A stretch of DNA of 64,000 bases, from positions 124,001 through 188,000 of the forward strand of contig CACJUZ010000001.1 in the NCBI GenBank assembly GCA_902596745.1, written 5' to 3'. Source of the stretch: an uncultured Pelagibacteraceae bacterium (lineage in GTDB: Bacteria > Pseudomonadota > Alphaproteobacteria > Pelagibacterales > Pelagibacteraceae). Within the stretch, counting starts at the first letter, position 1. The number at the start of each line of letters is the position of its first letter. Shown one piece after another: positions 19,306 through 29,595 of the stretch. A program made the translations under genes and the position numbers. The notes under the pieces were generated by a model that was not told the DNA's origin, searched no databases, and saw only the letters and a program-made list of their open reading frames with translations.

Positions 19306-19677
19306 ATGCCGACTATAAACCAGTTAATAAAAAAAGGTCGTGTTAAACCTTTAATGAGAAACAAGGTACCTGCCTTGCAAAAACAGCCTCTTAAAAGAGG
19401 AGTGTGTGTAAAAGTCTATACTACAACTCCTAAAAAACCAAATTCAGCTTTAAGAAAAGTTGCTAGAGTAAGATTGTCGAATGGATTTGAGGTTACAGCT
19501 TATATACCCGGTGAAGGTCACAACTTACAAGAACACTCAGTAGTGATGATTAGAGGTGGTAGGGTAAAAGATCTTCCAGGGGTAAGATATCATATCCTAA
19601 GAGGTAACCTTGATACTCAGGGTGTAGCAAACAGAAAAAAAAGACGTTCACTTTACGGAACAAAAAAACCAAAATAA
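19306..19677 (+). CDS. rpsL: 30S ribosomal protein S12
   Basis: The 123-residue decoding-centre protein has [20 protein letters not shown] and [17 protein letters not shown]. The lysines linked to streptomycin sensitivity in other species are in place. The ATG follows AAAATAAATT with no clear Shine-Dalgarno sequence. It is the first gene of the str-type operon. Confidence 0.98.
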   Translation: MPTINQLIKKGRVKPLMRNKVPALQKQPLKRGVCVKVYTTTPKKPNSALRKVARVRLSNGFEVTAYIPGEGHNLQEHSVVMIRGGRVKDLPGVRYHILRGNLDTQGVANRKKRRSLYGTKKPK

Positions 19678-19681
19678 AAAT

Positions 19682-20152
19682 ATGTCAAGAAAAAGAAAAG
19701 CTCCTATTAGAAAAATATATCCAGACCCCAAATATAGATCTGTCGTAGTTTCAAAGTTTATAAATTCTATTATGTACGATGGTAAAAGATCAACAGCTGA
19801 AAAAATTCTTTATGATGCTTTAGATAAAATTAAAAACAAAGGAAACGACGATCCATTAAAAATATTTAATACAGCAATCAGCAATGTTAAACCCAATCTT
19901 GAAGTTAGATCAAGGAGAGTTGGTGGCGCTACATATCAAGTTCCAGTGGAAGTTAAACCAAATAGAGGTCAAGCATTAGCTTTGAGATGGATAATAGATG
20001 CCACTCGAAAAAGAAAAAATAAAACAATGTCGGAAAAATTATACTTTGAAATAATTGATGCTTCACAAAACAAAGGCTCAGCAATTAAAAAAAGAGAGGA
20101 CACTCACAAGATGGCAGAGTCAAACAAAGCGTTTGCTCATTTTAGGTGGTAA
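19682..20152 (+). CDS. rpsG: 30S ribosomal protein S7
   Basis: The 156-residue head protein has [30 protein letters not shown] and [11 protein letters not shown]. It nucleates assembly of the 16S 3' domain. It lies 4 bases after rpsL and 3 before fusA. Confidence 0.98.
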   Translation: MSRKRKAPIRKIYPDPKYRSVVVSKFINSIMYDGKRSTAEKILYDALDKIKNKGNDDPLKIFNTAISNVKPNLEVRSRRVGGATYQVPVEVKPNRGQALALRWIIDATRKRKNKTMSEKLYFEIIDASQNKGSAIKKREDTHKMAESNKAFAHFRW

Positions 20153-20155
20153 CTT

Positions 20156-22231
20156 ATGTCAAAAAAATATTCACTAGATAAATATCGAAATATAGGAATC
20201 ATGGCACACATTGATGCTGGTAAAACGACTACTACCGAAAGAATTCTATATTATACAGGTAAAAGCCACAAAATAGGTGAGGTACATGATGGTGCTGCTA
20301 CGATGGATTGGATGGAGCAAGAACAAGAAAGAGGAATAACAATTACTTCAGCTGCTACAACTTGTTTTTGGAGAGATCACAGAATTAATATTATTGATAC
20401 TCCTGGACATGTCGACTTTACAATTGAAGTAGAAAGATCTTTAAAAGTATTAGACGGTGCAGTAGCAGTTTTTGATGGAGTCGCCGGCGTTGAACCACAA
20501 TCAGAAACTGTATGGAGACAAGCAGACAAGTACAAAGTTCCTAGAATATGTTTTGTTAATAAATTAGATAGAACTGGAGCAGATTTTTTTAGATGCGTTG
20601 ACATGATAAAAGACAGACTTGGTGCGAAACCCTTAGTTTTACAAATTCCCGTTGGATCAGAGTCTAATTTAAAAGGAATAATTGACTTAGTAAAAATGAA
20701 AGCTGTTATTTGGCAGAACGAAGATCTTGGTGCAAAATTTGATTTAGTAGATATCCCAGCAGACCTTAAAGAAAAAGCAACACAATATAGAAAAGAGTTG
20801 GTTGAAACCGCTGTTGAAGAAGATGAAAAACTTATGGAAAACTATTTGAATGGAAAAGAACCTTCGGAAGTTGAACTTATAAAATGTATTAGAAAAGGGA
20901 CTTTAGCGTTTAATTTTGTTCCAATCACTACTGGATCCGCTTTCAAAAATAAAGGTGTTCAACCATTATTAGATGCGGTAATAGATTATCTCCCGAGCCC
21001 ACAAGATTTGAAATCTATTGAGGGTACTAAACTAGGATCAGAAGAGAAAGTACAAATGAAATTCGCTGATAATGAACCCTTTTCTGGTTTAGCATTTAAG
21101 GTAGCTAACGACCCATTTGTTGGCTCATTAACTTTTGTTAGGATTTATTCTGGAACATTAAAATCGGGAACCTCTGTTTATAATTCATCTAAAGAAAAAT
21201 CAGAACGTGTTGGCAGAATGCTATTAATGCATGCAAATAGTAGAGAAGATATTAAAGAGGCTAATGCTGGAGATATAGTAGCTTTAGCCGGATTAAAACA
21301 TACAATTACCGGGCATACTTTATGCGAAGAGGATAATCCAGTTCTACTTGAACCTATGGAATTTCCTGATCCAGTTATCGAGATAGCAGTTGAACCAAAA
21401 ACAAAAGGTGACCAAGAGAAAATGGGAGAAGCCTTAGGCAGATTAGCTAAAGAAGACCCTTCTTTTAGAGTTACATCTGATGAAGAGTCCGGTCAAACAA
21501 TAATTAAAGGTATGGGAGAATTACATCTAGACATAATCGTTGATAGAATGAAAAGAGAGTTTAAAGTCGAAGCAAACATCGGTGCACCACAAGTTGCGTA
21601 TAGAGAAACAATTCTTGGTTCTTCAGAAGTAACTTATATTCATAAAAAACAAAGTGGTGGCGCAGGTCAGTTCGCTAAAGTAACTTTATTAGTTGAACCA
21701 TTGGAGCCTGGAAAGGGAAGAGAAGTTGAAAATAAAATTAAAGGTGGAGCAATACCAAAAGAATTTATTCCAGGTGTAGAAAAAGGAGTTGAGAGCGTAG
21801 CAGATAGTGGAATTTTAGCAGGCTTTCCTTTAATTGACTATAAAGTAACAATTCTTGATGGTTTGCATCATGACGTAGACTCGAGTGTTTTAGCGTTTGA
21901 AATTGCAAGCAGAATGTGTTTCAGAGATGCTTGTACTAAAGCGCAATTAAAACTACTTGAGCCTATAATGAAAGTTGAAGTAGTAACACCGGAAGATTTT
22001 ATGGGTGATGTAATTGGAGATCTTAACAGTAGAAGAGGTCAAGTTGGATCAACAGAGCCACGAGGTAACGCAACAGCAATTCAAGCAACTGTGCCGTTAG
22101 CAAACATGTTTGGTTATATTAACAATCTAAGATCTTCAACACAAGGAAGAGCTCAATACACAATGCAATTTAGTCATTACGACAAAGTGCCACAAAATGT
22201 TCAAGATGAGGTAACAAAAAAACTAGCTTAA
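20156..22231 (+). CDS. fusA: Elongation factor G
   Basis: The 691-residue translocation GTPase has [15 protein letters not shown] (G1), [11 protein letters not shown] (switch 1), DTPGHVDF (G3) and NKLDR (G4) in the first 150 residues. Domains II-V follow, including the domain IV loop around GLHHDVDSS. rpsJ begins one base after the stop; the tuf gene often found here is absent. Confidence 0.98.
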   Translation: MSKKYSLDKYRNIGIMAHIDAGKTTTTERILYYTGKSHKIGEVHDGAATMDWMEQEQERGITITSAATTCFWRDHRINIIDTPGHVDFTIEVERSLKVLDGAVAVFDGVAGVEPQSETVWRQADKYKVPRICFVNKLDRTGADFFRCVDMIKDRLGAKPLVLQIPVGSESNLKGIIDLVKMKAVIWQNEDLGAKFDLVDIPADLKEKATQYRKELVETAVEEDEKLMENYLNGKEPSEVELIKCIRKGTLAFNFVPITTGSAFKNKGVQPLLDAVIDYLPSPQDLKSIEGTKLGSEEKVQMKFADNEPFSGLAFKVANDPFVGSLTFVRIYSGTLKSGTSVYNSSKEKSERVGRMLLMHANSREDIKEANAGDIVALAGLKHTITGHTLCEEDNPVLLEPMEFPDPVIEIAVEPKTKGDQEKMGEALGRLAKEDPSFRVTSDEESGQTIIKGMGELHLDIIVDRMKREFKVEANIGAPQVAYRETILGSSEVTYIHKKQSGGAGQFAKVTLLVEPLEPGKGREVENKIKGGAIPKEFIPGVEKGVESVADSGILAGFPLIDYKVTILDGLHHDVDSSVLAFEIASRMCFRDACTKAQLKLLEPIMKVEVVTPEDFMGDVIGDLNSRRGQVGSTEPRGNATAIQATVPLANMFGYINNLRSSTQGRAQYTMQFSHYDKVPQNVQDEVTKKLA

Positions 22232-22232
22232 T

Positions 22233-22541
22233 ATGGAAAATCAAAATATCAGAATTCATTTAAAGGCATACGACAATAAAATTTTAGATTTGTCTACAGA
22301 GGAAATTGTAAATACTGCTAAGAGAACAGGCGCGCAAGTAAAAGGTCCTATACCACTACCGACTAGAATTGAGAGATACACTGTTTTAAGATCACCTCAT
22401 ATAGATAAGAAAAGCCGTGAACAATTTGAGTCTAGAACTCACAAAAGATTAATAGATATAATTGAACCAACGCCCCAAACAGTCGAAGCTTTAATGAAAT
22501 TAGATTTGGCATCAGGGGTAGATATAGAAATTAAAATATAA
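22233..22541 (+). CDS. rpsJ: 30S ribosomal protein S10 (NusE)
   Basis: The 102-residue protein has [21 protein letters not shown] and [19 protein letters not shown]. Besides its ribosomal role, S10 is NusE in antitermination complexes with NusG. It starts the S10-type cluster, here fused directly onto the str operon without a gap for a promoter. Confidence 0.98.
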   Translation: MENQNIRIHLKAYDNKILDLSTEEIVNTAKRTGAQVKGPIPLPTRIERYTVLRSPHIDKKSREQFESRTHKRLIDIIEPTPQTVEALMKLDLASGVDIEIKI

Positions 22542-22543
22542 TT

Positions 22544-23251
22544 ATGAGTATAGGATTAATTGGAACTAAATTAGGAATGACAAGAGAATTTATTCAATCT
22601 GGTCAGTCTGTACCAGTGACTGTAATAAAAATAGAAACTGGCAGAGTAATTGATATTATTGAAAAAGATAAAAGAGGTTATTCTGCAGTTAAAATAGGAT
22701 ACTTTAAAATTAAAAACTCAAAATTAACTAAACAAATGAAAGGTTATTTTACAAAAAAAAATACCGAACCAAAAAAGATTTTAAAAGAATATAGAGTTGA
22801 AAACACTGAAAGTTATAAGACTGGAAATGAACTTGGTTTAGAATTATTAAAAGATAAAAAATTTGTTGATGTAAAGTCAAAAACTATTGGTAAAGGATTT
22901 GCCGGAGCTATGAAAAGATGGAATTTTAGTGGATTAAGAGCTTCTCATGGAGTTTCAATTTCGCATAGAGCACATGGTTCAACAGGACAAAACCAGGATC
23001 CAGGTAAAGTTTTTAAAGGGAAAAAAATGGCTGGCCATATGGGTGATAAATTTAGAACAATATTAAATCTCGAAATAATTAAATCTGACTTAGAAAATAA
23101 TTTACTTTATCTCAAAGGTTCAATACCAGGTGGAAAAAATTCAACTTTGTATTTGAGAGAGTCTGTAAAGAACGTAAGAAGAAAAACTACATTAGAAAAG
23201 TATAATGATAAAATAAAGAAATCTGAAGCAGCGAAAGGTAAAAAAAAATAG
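22544..23251 (+). CDS. rplC: 50S ribosomal protein L3
   Basis: The 235-residue protein has IGTKLGMTREF at the start and the tunnel-side loop GSTGQNQDPGKVFKGKKMAG. Length is normal for alphaproteobacteria. The C-terminal tail is Lys-rich. rplD begins on the next base. Confidence 0.97.
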   Translation: MSIGLIGTKLGMTREFIQSGQSVPVTVIKIETGRVIDIIEKDKRGYSAVKIGYFKIKNSKLTKQMKGYFTKKNTEPKKILKEYRVENTESYKTGNELGLELLKDKKFVDVKSKTIGKGFAGAMKRWNFSGLRASHGVSISHRAHGSTGQNQDPGKVFKGKKMAGHMGDKFRTILNLEIIKSDLENNLLYLKGSIPGGKNSTLYLRESVKNVRRKTTLEKYNDKIKKSEAAKGKKK

Positions 23252-23878
23252 ATGAAAGTTAAATTATTAAATCTAGAAAGTACAAAATCTGAAACTATTG
23301 ATGTCTCGGACAAAATTTTGAAACATAAAATTAATTATAAGTTGATTAAATCAGTAGTAGATTGGCAATTAAACCATCTAAAACCAAGAACTGCTAAAAC
23401 TAAACAAAAAAATGAAATTAAGGGTTCAACAAAAAAAATTGTCCCTCAAAAAGGTAGTGGCGGAGCCCGACATGCAAGTAGAAAAGCTCCTATATTTGTT
23501 GGCGGTGGAGTAGCGCATGGACCTAAAGGTGCTGTTTATAAAATAAAAAAAATAAATAAAAAGGTAAGAAAGTTAGCTTTAGCTCATACTTTATCAAAAA
23601 AAAATTTTGATAAAAATTTGTTTGTTTTATCAGATGTAAAAAAAGAAATAAAAAAAACAAAGGAATTTAACAACTTTTTAAAAAAAAATAACCTTATGAA
23701 TGTTATTATAATATCTGATAAATAGACACTAAATAAATCAGCGAGAAATATTAAAAATTTAAAAATAATAAATGATGCTGGAGCGAATATTTACGATATG
23801 ATGAAATATAAAAATGTTTTGTTAACTCAAAGCTCAGTAAAAAACTTAGAGAAAAGGATTCTAAATGAAAAAAATTAA
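23252..23878 (+). pseudogene. rplD: 50S ribosomal protein L4, interrupted by an in-frame TAG
   Basis: The first 157 residues contain the L4 core, including PQKGSGGARHASRKAPIFVGGG and GPKGAVYKIKKINKKVRK. A TAG at 23723-23725 ends the frame. The same frame then continues without further stops as TLNKSARNIKNLKIINDAG to a TAA at 23876-23878, and that tail matches the L4 C-terminus. The full frame would give about 208 residues, the normal length. A single base change (TAG to GAG, AAG or CAG) restores it. L4 is essential for 50S assembly in well-studied bacteria, so a sequencing or assembly error is the simplest explanation. A genuine truncation of about 50 residues is the alternative. Confidence 0.8.
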
Positions 23879-24157
23879 TTATTTAGACTCCATAATAAGA
23901 CCAATTATTACTGAAAAAGCGACTATTCTTTCAGAACAAAATAAAACAGTTTTTAAAGTTCATAAAAAAGCTAATAAAAAAATATTAAAAAAAATATTGA
24001 AAAATTATTTAAGGTAAATGTTATAAAAGTAAATATAGTAAATTTAAAAACAAAGATTAAGTTGAAACAAGGAAGATTATCAAAAAAAAGTGGATACAAA
24101 AAAGCAATAGTAACATTAAAAAAAGGTCAAAGCATTGACCTTACAACAGGAATTTAA
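23865..24157 (+). pseudogene. rplW: 50S ribosomal protein L23, frameshifted in a poly-A run
   Basis: The ATG at 23865 opens MKKINYLDSIIRPIITEKAT, a clear L23 start. Near 23977-23983 a run of seven A's appears where eight are needed; the frame then ends at a TAA around 24015-24017. A -1 shift restores IEKLFKVNVIKVNIVNLKTK and the C-terminus to the TAA at 24155-24157, giving about 97 residues, a normal L23. The eight-A run just downstream could also serve as a slippery site. L23 lines the exit tunnel and docks trigger factor and SRP, so loss is unlikely; an indel error or poly-A slippage is more probable. It overlaps the extended rplD by 14 bases. Confidence 0.8.
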
Positions 24158-24159
24158 TA

Positions 24160-24990
24160 ATGACTCTTAAAACATTTAAACCATATACAAAATCAACGAG
24201 AGGTACAGTAATAGTTGATAAAGGTAGTTTATGGAAAGGATCTTCGTTTAAGCCTTTAACTAAAGGTCAAAAATCCTCTGGAGGAAGAAATAACTATGGA
24301 AGAATTACATCGAGACATAGAGGTGGTGGTGTAAAACATAAGTACAGAATTATAGACTTTCTAAGAAACAAAAACAATGTTCAAGCAGTTGTAGAACGAA
24401 TAGAATACGATCCAAATAGAACATCATATATTGCTTTAATTAAATATGAAGACGACATTAGAAATTATATAATATGTCCACAAGGAATTAAAGTTGGAGA
24501 TAAAATTTTTTCGGGCGATAATATTGATATTAAAATTGGGAACTGTTTAAAATTAAAGGATATCCCGCCAGGGACTACTATTCATAATGTAGAATTAATA
24601 CCCGGCAATGGTGGCAAACTGGCCAGATCAGCTGGTTCTTCAGTAACCCTCTCAGGAATTGACGATGATTATGCAATACTTAAACTTGCTTCAGGTGAAA
24701 CTAGAAAAGTAAGTATTAATTGCAAAGCAACTATAGGATCTGTCTCAAATCCAGATCAAAAAAATATTAAAATAGGTAAAGCAGGAAGAAATAGATGGAA
24801 AGGCAAGCGACCACAATCTAGAGGAGTTGCGATGAATCCTGTAGACCATCCACATGGAGGTGGTGAAGGAAAAACTTCAGGCGGTAGAAGCCCTGTTTCT
24901 CCATGGGGTCAATCTGCAAAAGGACTTAAAACAAGAAGACCAAAAAGAAGTGATAAATTTATAATAACAAGAAGAAAGAAAAGAAAATAA
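24160..24990 (+). CDS. rplB: 50S ribosomal protein L2
   Basis: The 276-residue peptidyl-transferase-centre protein has [39 protein letters not shown] and the conserved loop [21 protein letters not shown]. All expected conserved segments are present. It follows the disrupted rplW by 2 bases. Confidence 0.99.
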   Translation: MTLKTFKPYTKSTRGTVIVDKGSLWKGSSFKPLTKGQKSSGGRNNYGRITSRHRGGGVKHKYRIIDFLRNKNNVQAVVERIEYDPNRTSYIALIKYEDDIRNYIICPQGIKVGDKIFSGDNIDIKIGNCLKLKDIPPGTTIHNVELIPGNGGKLARSAGSSVTLSGIDDDYAILKLASGETRKVSINCKATIGSVSNPDQKNIKIGKAGRNRWKGKRPQSRGVAMNPVDHPHGGGEGKTSGGRSPVSPWGQSAKGLKTRRPKRSDKFIITRRKKRK

Positions 24991-24992
24991 TT

Positions 24993-25325
24993 ATGACAAG
25001 AGCAGTTTGGAAAGGACCATTTGTACACCCGAGTTTGTTAAAAAAGATTGACAAACTCAAAAATAATCCAGGAAAAAAACCTATTAAAACATGGTCAAGA
25101 AATTCAACAATTATTCCTGATTTTGTTGGTCACAGCTTTATGATACATAATGGAAAATCATTTATACCTATTACTATCTCTGAGGAAATGGTGGGTCACA
25201 AGTTAGGAGAATTTGCTCCTACAAGAACTTTTAAAGGACATACACCAGCAGATAAAAAGGCTGCAGCTGAAAAAGCAGCAGCATCACCGAGCACAACTGG
25301 AGCAGCCAAAGATGCAAAAAAATAG
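24993..25325 (+). CDS. rpsS: 30S ribosomal protein S19 with C-terminal extension
   Basis: The first 90 residues are a normal S19 ([54 protein letters not shown]). About 20 extra residues rich in Ala and Lys follow. The tail is encoded partly by the 14-base overlap with rplV. Confidence 0.97.
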   Translation: MTRAVWKGPFVHPSLLKKIDKLKNNPGKKPIKTWSRNSTIIPDFVGHSFMIHNGKSFIPITISEEMVGHKLGEFAPTRTFKGHTPADKKAAAEKAAASPSTTGAAKDAKK

Positions 25326-25686
25326 CAATATAGTAAAAGCAATAAATAAAAATGTAAGATCGAGCCCAAGAAAAATTTCATTGGTACTGGATCATATTAG
25401 AGGAAAAAAAGTTGATACTGTGTTAAAGGACTTAGAATTTATTAGAAAAAAAATATCACTAGATGTTAGTAAAACAGTAAAATCGGCAATAGCTAATGCT
25501 GAAAATAACAATCAATTCGATATTGACAATCTTTATGTAAAAGAAGCATATGTGGGAAAATCTTTAGTCATGAAAAGATTTAGACCAAGGGCCAAAGGTA
25601 GAGCAAGTCCAATAAAAAAACCTTTTAGTAGAATTACGATTGTATTAAGTGAGAGAAAGGAGACAAAAAATGGGCCAAAAAATTAA
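25312..25686 (+). CDS. rplV: 50S ribosomal protein L22
   Basis: The frame is open from 25213, but the upstream part is only the shifted reading of rpsS. The ATG at 25312 gives [21 protein letters not shown], the family start, and 124 residues. The tunnel hairpin region [24 protein letters not shown] is intact. It overlaps rpsS by 14 and rpsC by 17 bases. Confidence 0.96.
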   Translation: MQKNSNIVKAINKNVRSSPRKISLVLDHIRGKKVDTVLKDLEFIRKKISLDVSKTVKSAIANAENNNQFDIDNLYVKEAYVGKSLVMKRFRPRAKGRASPIKKPFSRITIVLSERKETKNGPKN

Positions 25687-26356
25687 TCCTATAGGTCTTA
25701 GACTTGGAATAAATCGTGGCTGGGACTCCACATGGTTTGCAAAAAAGAAAGATTTTGGAAAATATTTAATAGAAGATTTTAAAATGAGAGAATACATTAG
25801 AAAAAATATAACTAATTCTGGTGTTTCAGAGATCATAATAGAAAGATCATCTAAAAAATGCACAGTTTCTATTCACACATCAAGACCAGGTTTCGTTATA
25901 GGAAAAAAAGGTTCAGACATTGAAAAAATTAAAAAAAATTTAATGAAAATTACTGAAAGTGAAGTTAACGTTAATATAAAAGAAATAAAAAAACCTGAGT
26001 TAAATGCAAATTTAGTAGCTGAGAATATAGCTCAACAATTAGTAAAAAGGATTGCATATAGAAGAGCGATGAAAAGAGCTATGCAATCAGCAATGAGACT
26101 AAACGCTAAGGGTATTAAAGTTATGGTAAGCGGTCGTCTAGCAGGAAATGAAATAGCTAGAACTGAATGGTTAAGAGAGGGTAGTATACCTTCACATACC
26201 TTAAGAGCAAATATCGACTATGGATTCGCTGAAGCTCTCACTACATACGGGATAATAGGAATAAAAGTTTGGATTTTTAAAGGTGCATTATTTGATAAAG
26301 ATATTGAGAAAGAAAAAATAGAAAGAGTAAAAAATGTTACAGCCAACAAGAACTAA
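25670..26356 (+). CDS. rpsC: 30S ribosomal protein S3
   Basis: I choose the ATG at 25670 because [20 protein letters not shown] is the S3 start and AAAGGAG lies about 9 bases upstream; a longer frame from 25649 is not needed. The KH domain ([17 protein letters not shown]) and the C-terminal domain ([19 protein letters not shown]) are complete in 228 residues. It overlaps rplV by 17 and rplP by 23 bases. Confidence 0.97.
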   Translation: MGQKINPIGLRLGINRGWDSTWFAKKKDFGKYLIEDFKMREYIRKNITNSGVSEIIIERSSKKCTVSIHTSRPGFVIGKKGSDIEKIKKNLMKITESEVNVNIKEIKKPELNANLVAENIAQQLVKRIAYRRAMKRAMQSAMRLNAKGIKVMVSGRLAGNEIARTEWLREGSIPSHTLRANIDYGFAEALTTYGIIGIKVWIFKGALFDKDIEKEKIERVKNVTANKN

Positions 26357-26738
26357 ATATAGAAAAGCCTTCAAAGGTCGAATAAAAGGGAAAGCCAGCA
26401 GAGCTGTTACTCTAAATTATGGTCAATTTGGTCTGAAAGCTATGCAGCCAGACAGAGTAATAGGTAAACAAATTGAAGCGGCTAGAGTTGCTCTAACTAG
26501 ATACATGAAAAGAACTGGAAAAGTTTGGACAAGAGTGTTCCCTAATATTCCTGTTTCAAAAAAACCAACGGAGGTAAGAATGGGTAAAGGAAAAGGGTCA
26601 CCAGAATATTATGCATGTAGAGTTAAACCAGGAAGAATTATTTTTGAAATTGATGGGGTTACAGAAGAAGTTGCAAGAGAGGCTTTATATAAAGCGTCTG
26701 CTAAACTTCCAATTAAAACAAAATTTATAAGTAGATAA
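26334..26738 (+). CDS. rplP: 50S ribosomal protein L16
   Basis: The 134-residue protein has [21 protein letters not shown] and GKPTEVR-like and [20 protein letters not shown] segments. It shapes the A-site tRNA position on the 50S. The ATG lies inside the rpsC end (23-base overlap), the longest overlap in this cluster. Confidence 0.97.
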   Translation: MLQPTRTKYRKAFKGRIKGKASRAVTLNYGQFGLKAMQPDRVIGKQIEAARVALTRYMKRTGKVWTRVFPNIPVSKKPTEVRMGKGKGSPEYYACRVKPGRIIFEIDGVTEEVAREALYKASAKLPIKTKFISR

Positions 26739-26739
26739 T

Positions 26740-26931
26740 ATGGCAACAAAAAAAAAAGAAGATAAAAAACTAACTAAAGATCAAGCTCTGAAAAAACTTG
26801 AAGTGCTAAAAAAGGATTTATTTAATATAAGATTTAAAAGAATTAATAATCAAGTTGAGAATCCAGCACAATACAGTGAAATTAAAAAAAATATAGCTCG
26901 GCTATATACAACAATTAAGGGTTCAAAATGA
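26740..26931 (+). CDS. rpmC: 50S ribosomal protein L29
   Basis: The 63-residue two-helix protein has [34 protein letters not shown]-like content, normal for L29. It sits next to L23 at the exit tunnel. It overlaps rpsQ by 4 bases (ATGA). Confidence 0.95.
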   Translation: MATKKKEDKKLTKDQALKKLEVLKKDLFNIRFKRINNQVENPAQYSEIKKNIARLYTTIKGSK

Positions 26932-27158
26932 CAAAAAAGATTTTAAAAGGAGTAATAACAAGTGCAAAAAATGACAAAACAGTGGTTGTAGAAGTCACAA
27001 GAAAATTTGCTCACCCTTTTTATGGAAAAGTTATTAAGAGATCAAAAAAATATCACGCTCATGATGAAAATAATAAATTTAAAGAGGGTCAAATCATTCA
27101 AATTATTGAATGCAATCCTATTTCAAAGAAAAAAAAATGGAAGGTTATTGAAAAGTGA
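26928..27158 (+). CDS. rpsQ: 30S ribosomal protein S17
   Basis: The 76-residue OB-fold protein has [21 protein letters not shown] and [19 protein letters not shown]. It binds the 16S 5' domain. It overlaps rplN by 4 bases, GTGA. Confidence 0.96.
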   Translation: MTKKILKGVITSAKNDKTVVVEVTRKFAHPFYGKVIKRSKKYHAHDENNKFKEGQIIQIIECNPISKKKKWKVIEK

Positions 27159-27523
27159 TACAGGTACAAACAGAATTAAATGTTGCTGATAATACTGGAG
27201 CTAAAAGAGTTGAATGCATTAAAGTTCTTGGGGGATCAAAAAGAAGATATGCTTCGGTGGGTGATATTATTGTAATAAGTGTAAAAGACGCCATTCCGAA
27301 AGGAAAAGTTAAGAAAGGCGCTGTGCATAAAGCAGTAGTAGTGCGAACAAAAAAAGAAATATTTAGAAATGATGGTTCAAAGATACAATTTGATACTAAT
27401 GCAGTTGTGCTTACAGATGAAAAAGGCGAGCCTATTGGCACTAGAATATTTGGCCCAGTTACCAGAGAATTAAGAGTAAGAGGACATACAAAAATAATAT
27501 CATTAGCACCGGAGGTTTTATAA
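27155..27523 (+). CDS. rplN: 50S ribosomal protein L14 (GTG start)
   Basis: The 122-residue protein has [26 protein letters not shown] and [16 protein letters not shown]. The start codon is GTG, overlapping the rpsQ stop as GTGA. The alignment with other L14 proteins (M-IQ) supports this start. L14 is part of the intersubunit bridge to 16S rRNA. Confidence 0.97.
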   Translation: MIQVQTELNVADNTGAKRVECIKVLGGSKRRYASVGDIIVISVKDAIPKGKVKKGAVHKAVVVRTKKEIFRNDGSKIQFDTNAVVLTDEKGEPIGTRIFGPVTRELRVRGHTKIISLAPEVL

Positions 27524-27784
27524 ATGTTGACATTAAAGAAAGGCGCTCAAGTGAAGATAATATCAGGGAAAGATAAAGGTAAAACTGGTGAAATTTTAGA
27601 AATAAATAGAAAATCCAGTAAAGTAAAAATAAAAGCAATCAACATGATTAAAAAACATCTTAAACCTACAAAAGAGAACAAGGGCGGAATAATTTCAAAA
27701 GAAAATTTTATTCATATTTCTAATGTAAAAAATATTGATAAGCAAACAACTAAAAATAAAGTAAAAAAAGAAAATAAAAAATGA
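27524..27784 (+). CDS. rplX: 50S ribosomal protein L24
   Basis: The 86-residue protein has a KOW motif (KKGAQVKIISGKDKGKTGEIL) and NMIKKHLKPTKENKGGIISKE. It is shorter than the roughly 100-residue forms elsewhere and has a Lys-rich end. It overlaps rplE by 4 bases. Confidence 0.95.
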   Translation: MLTLKKGAQVKIISGKDKGKTGEILEINRKSSKVKIKAINMIKKHLKPTKENKGGIISKENFIHISNVKNIDKQTTKNKVKKENKK

Positions 27785-28332
27785 TGACACCTAGACTTAA
27801 AACATTATACGAAAAAGATATAGTTAAAAATTTGATGAATAAACTTAATTATAAAAACAAGCATCAAGCTCCTAAACTTGTAAAAATAGTGTTGAATATG
27901 GGTTTAGGCGAGGATGCTTCAGATGGAAAAAAAATTAAAACAAGCATAGATGATTTAAGTTTAATTTCAGGTCAAAAACCTGTTATTACTAAATTTAAAA
28001 AATCAATAGCAAATTTTAAAACTAGAAAAGGTCAAAGCGCAGGAGTAAAAGTTACTTTACGATCAAACAGAATGTACGAATTTATTGATAGATTAGTCAA
28101 TATAGCCTTACCAAGAATTAAAGATTTTAGGGGTTTGAAATCAGATGGGATAGACAAATCTGGAAATTATAGTTTTGGTATTAAAGAACATATTATATTT
28201 CCAGAAGTGAATTTTGATAAAGTAGATAAAATTAGAGGTCTAGATATTACAATTGTTACGTCAAATTCTTCTAAAGAAGGAACTTTTGAACTATTAAAAG
28301 AATTTAATTTTCCAATAACAAAAAAAAAATGA
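27781..28332 (+). CDS. rplE: 50S ribosomal protein L5
   Basis: The 183-residue protein has KIVLNMGLGEDASDGK, SGQKPVITKFKKSIANFKTR and YSFGIKEHIIFPEV. It binds 5S rRNA. Two tandem ATGs (27781 and 27784) could start it. Confidence 0.97.
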   Translation: MMTPRLKTLYEKDIVKNLMNKLNYKNKHQAPKLVKIVLNMGLGEDASDGKKIKTSIDDLSLISGQKPVITKFKKSIANFKTRKGQSAGVKVTLRSNRMYEFIDRLVNIALPRIKDFRGLKSDGIDKSGNYSFGIKEHIIFPEVNFDKVDKIRGLDITIVTSNSSKEGTFELLKEFNFPITKKK

Positions 28333-28338
28333 GGTAAT

Positions 28339-28644
28339 ATGGCAAAAAAAAGCGCAATAGAAAAAAATTTGAAAAGAATTAAAATGACAAAGAAGTTTGA
28401 GCAAAAAAGATTGAAGCTTAAAAAAATTATTATGAATAAGAAACTTGAACTATCAGAGAGATTTGCTGCTCAATTAAAACTAGATAAATTACCTAAAAAC
28501 TCATCAAGAGTTAGGATTAGGAATAGATGTGGTATTTCAGGAAGACCACATGGATACTATAGAAAATTAAAAATTTCTAGAATTGCTTTAAGAGATATGG
28601 CTTCTTCTGGAAAAATTCCTGGAATAATTAAATCAAGCTGGTAG
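28339..28644 (+). CDS. rpsN: 30S ribosomal protein S14, zinc-free long form
   Basis: The 101-residue protein ends in [25 protein letters not shown] then [12 protein letters not shown]. It has only one cysteine of the C+ pattern, so it is the zinc-independent form normal in proteobacteria. A short AGGTA lies before the ATG. Confidence 0.96.
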   Translation: MAKKSAIEKNLKRIKMTKKFEQKRLKLKKIIMNKKLELSERFAAQLKLDKLPKNSSRVRIRNRCGISGRPHGYYRKLKISRIALRDMASSGKIPGIIKSSW

Positions 28645-28651
28645 GAGGAAT

Positions 28652-29050
28652 ATGACTTTAGTAGATCCAATTGGAGATATGTTTACAAGAATTAGAAACG
28701 GGCAAATGAGAAACCTAAACTATGTAAATATTCCAGCATCAAAATTTAGGTCAAAAATATTAGAGATTTTAAAAACCGAAGGGTACATTAATAGCTTTTA
28801 TTTAGAGAGTAATGACAGCAATAAGAAAGTCATCAAAGTAAATTTAAAATATTATGAAGGAACACCAGTAATTAAAGAAATTAAAAGAATATCAAAACCT
28901 GGTAGAAGAGTATATTCAAGAGCAACAAGTATACCAAAGATTCAAAATGGTTTAGGAATGGCTATTATATCTACATCTCAAGGCGTAATGTCAGATATTG
29001 ATGCTAGAAAAAATAATATTGGTGGAGAAATAATTTGTAAGGTATTTTAA
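28652..29050 (+). CDS. rpsH: 30S ribosomal protein S8
   Basis: The 132-residue protein has DPIGDMFTRIRNGQM, then RRVYSRATSIPKIQNGLGMAIISTSQGVMSD. In other bacteria S8 also represses the spc operon by binding the rplE region; I see no clear site here. AGGAGG precedes the ATG, one of the strongest Shine-Dalgarno sequences in the cluster. Confidence 0.97.
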   Translation: MTLVDPIGDMFTRIRNGQMRNLNYVNIPASKFRSKILEILKTEGYINSFYLESNDSNKKVIKVNLKYYEGTPVIKEIKRISKPGRRVYSRATSIPKIQNGLGMAIISTSQGVMSDIDARKNNIGGEIICKVF

Positions 29051-29595
29051 TGTCTAAAATTGGAAAAAAAAATATATTATTACCAAAAGACACATCAATT
29101 AAAATTGAAGGTGATAAAATTACCATAAAAGGACCAAAAGGCAATAAATCGCTATTTATAAGTGAAAAGATGTTTAAATCAAAAGTAAATGAAAAAAACG
29201 AATTCCAAATTCTTCCTTTAAAAAAAGAAATAGATCACAAGACACAATTATTGTGGGGGACTTACAGAAGTTTAATAAACAATGCAGTCGTTGGAGTATC
29301 GGTGGGTCATGAAAAAATATTAGAGCTGAATGGTGTAGGTTTTAGAGCAAATTTGAAAGGAGATGTATTAAATTTACAAATAGGTTTTAGTCATGATGTT
29401 AATTTTAAATTTCCCAAAGATGTAAAAATTCAAGTAGAAAAGCAAACAGTTATTAAGATTAACGGAGTTGATAAAGAACTTGTATCTAAAATAGCCTCAG
29501 ACATTAAGTCATTAAAACCTGTGGAGCCATATAAAGGCAAAGGAATAAAAGAAAGAAACCAGTATGTATTAAGGAAAGAAGGAAAAAAGAAATAA
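29050..29595 (+). CDS. rplF: 50S ribosomal protein L6
   Basis: The 181-residue protein has two similar domains and the C-terminal signature VEPYKGKGIKERNQYVLRKEGKKK. It starts on the last base of the rpsH stop codon (TAATG) and ends directly before rplR. Confidence 0.97.
   Translation: MSKIGKKNILLPKDTSIKIEGDKITIKGPKGNKSLFISEKMFKSKVNEKNEFQILPLKKEIDHKTQLLWGTYRSLINNAVVGVSVGHEKILELNGVGFRANLKGDVLNLQIGFSHDVNFKFPKDVKIQVEKQTVIKINGVDKELVSKIASDIKSLKPVEPYKGKGIKERNQYVLRKEGKKK

Noticed and set aside
23965-24017. Programmed -1 frameshift as the normal way to make L23
   Set aside because: No stimulatory structure or internal Shine-Dalgarno is evident, and the adjacent rplD lesion favours sequence error; kept only as an alternative in the rplW finding.
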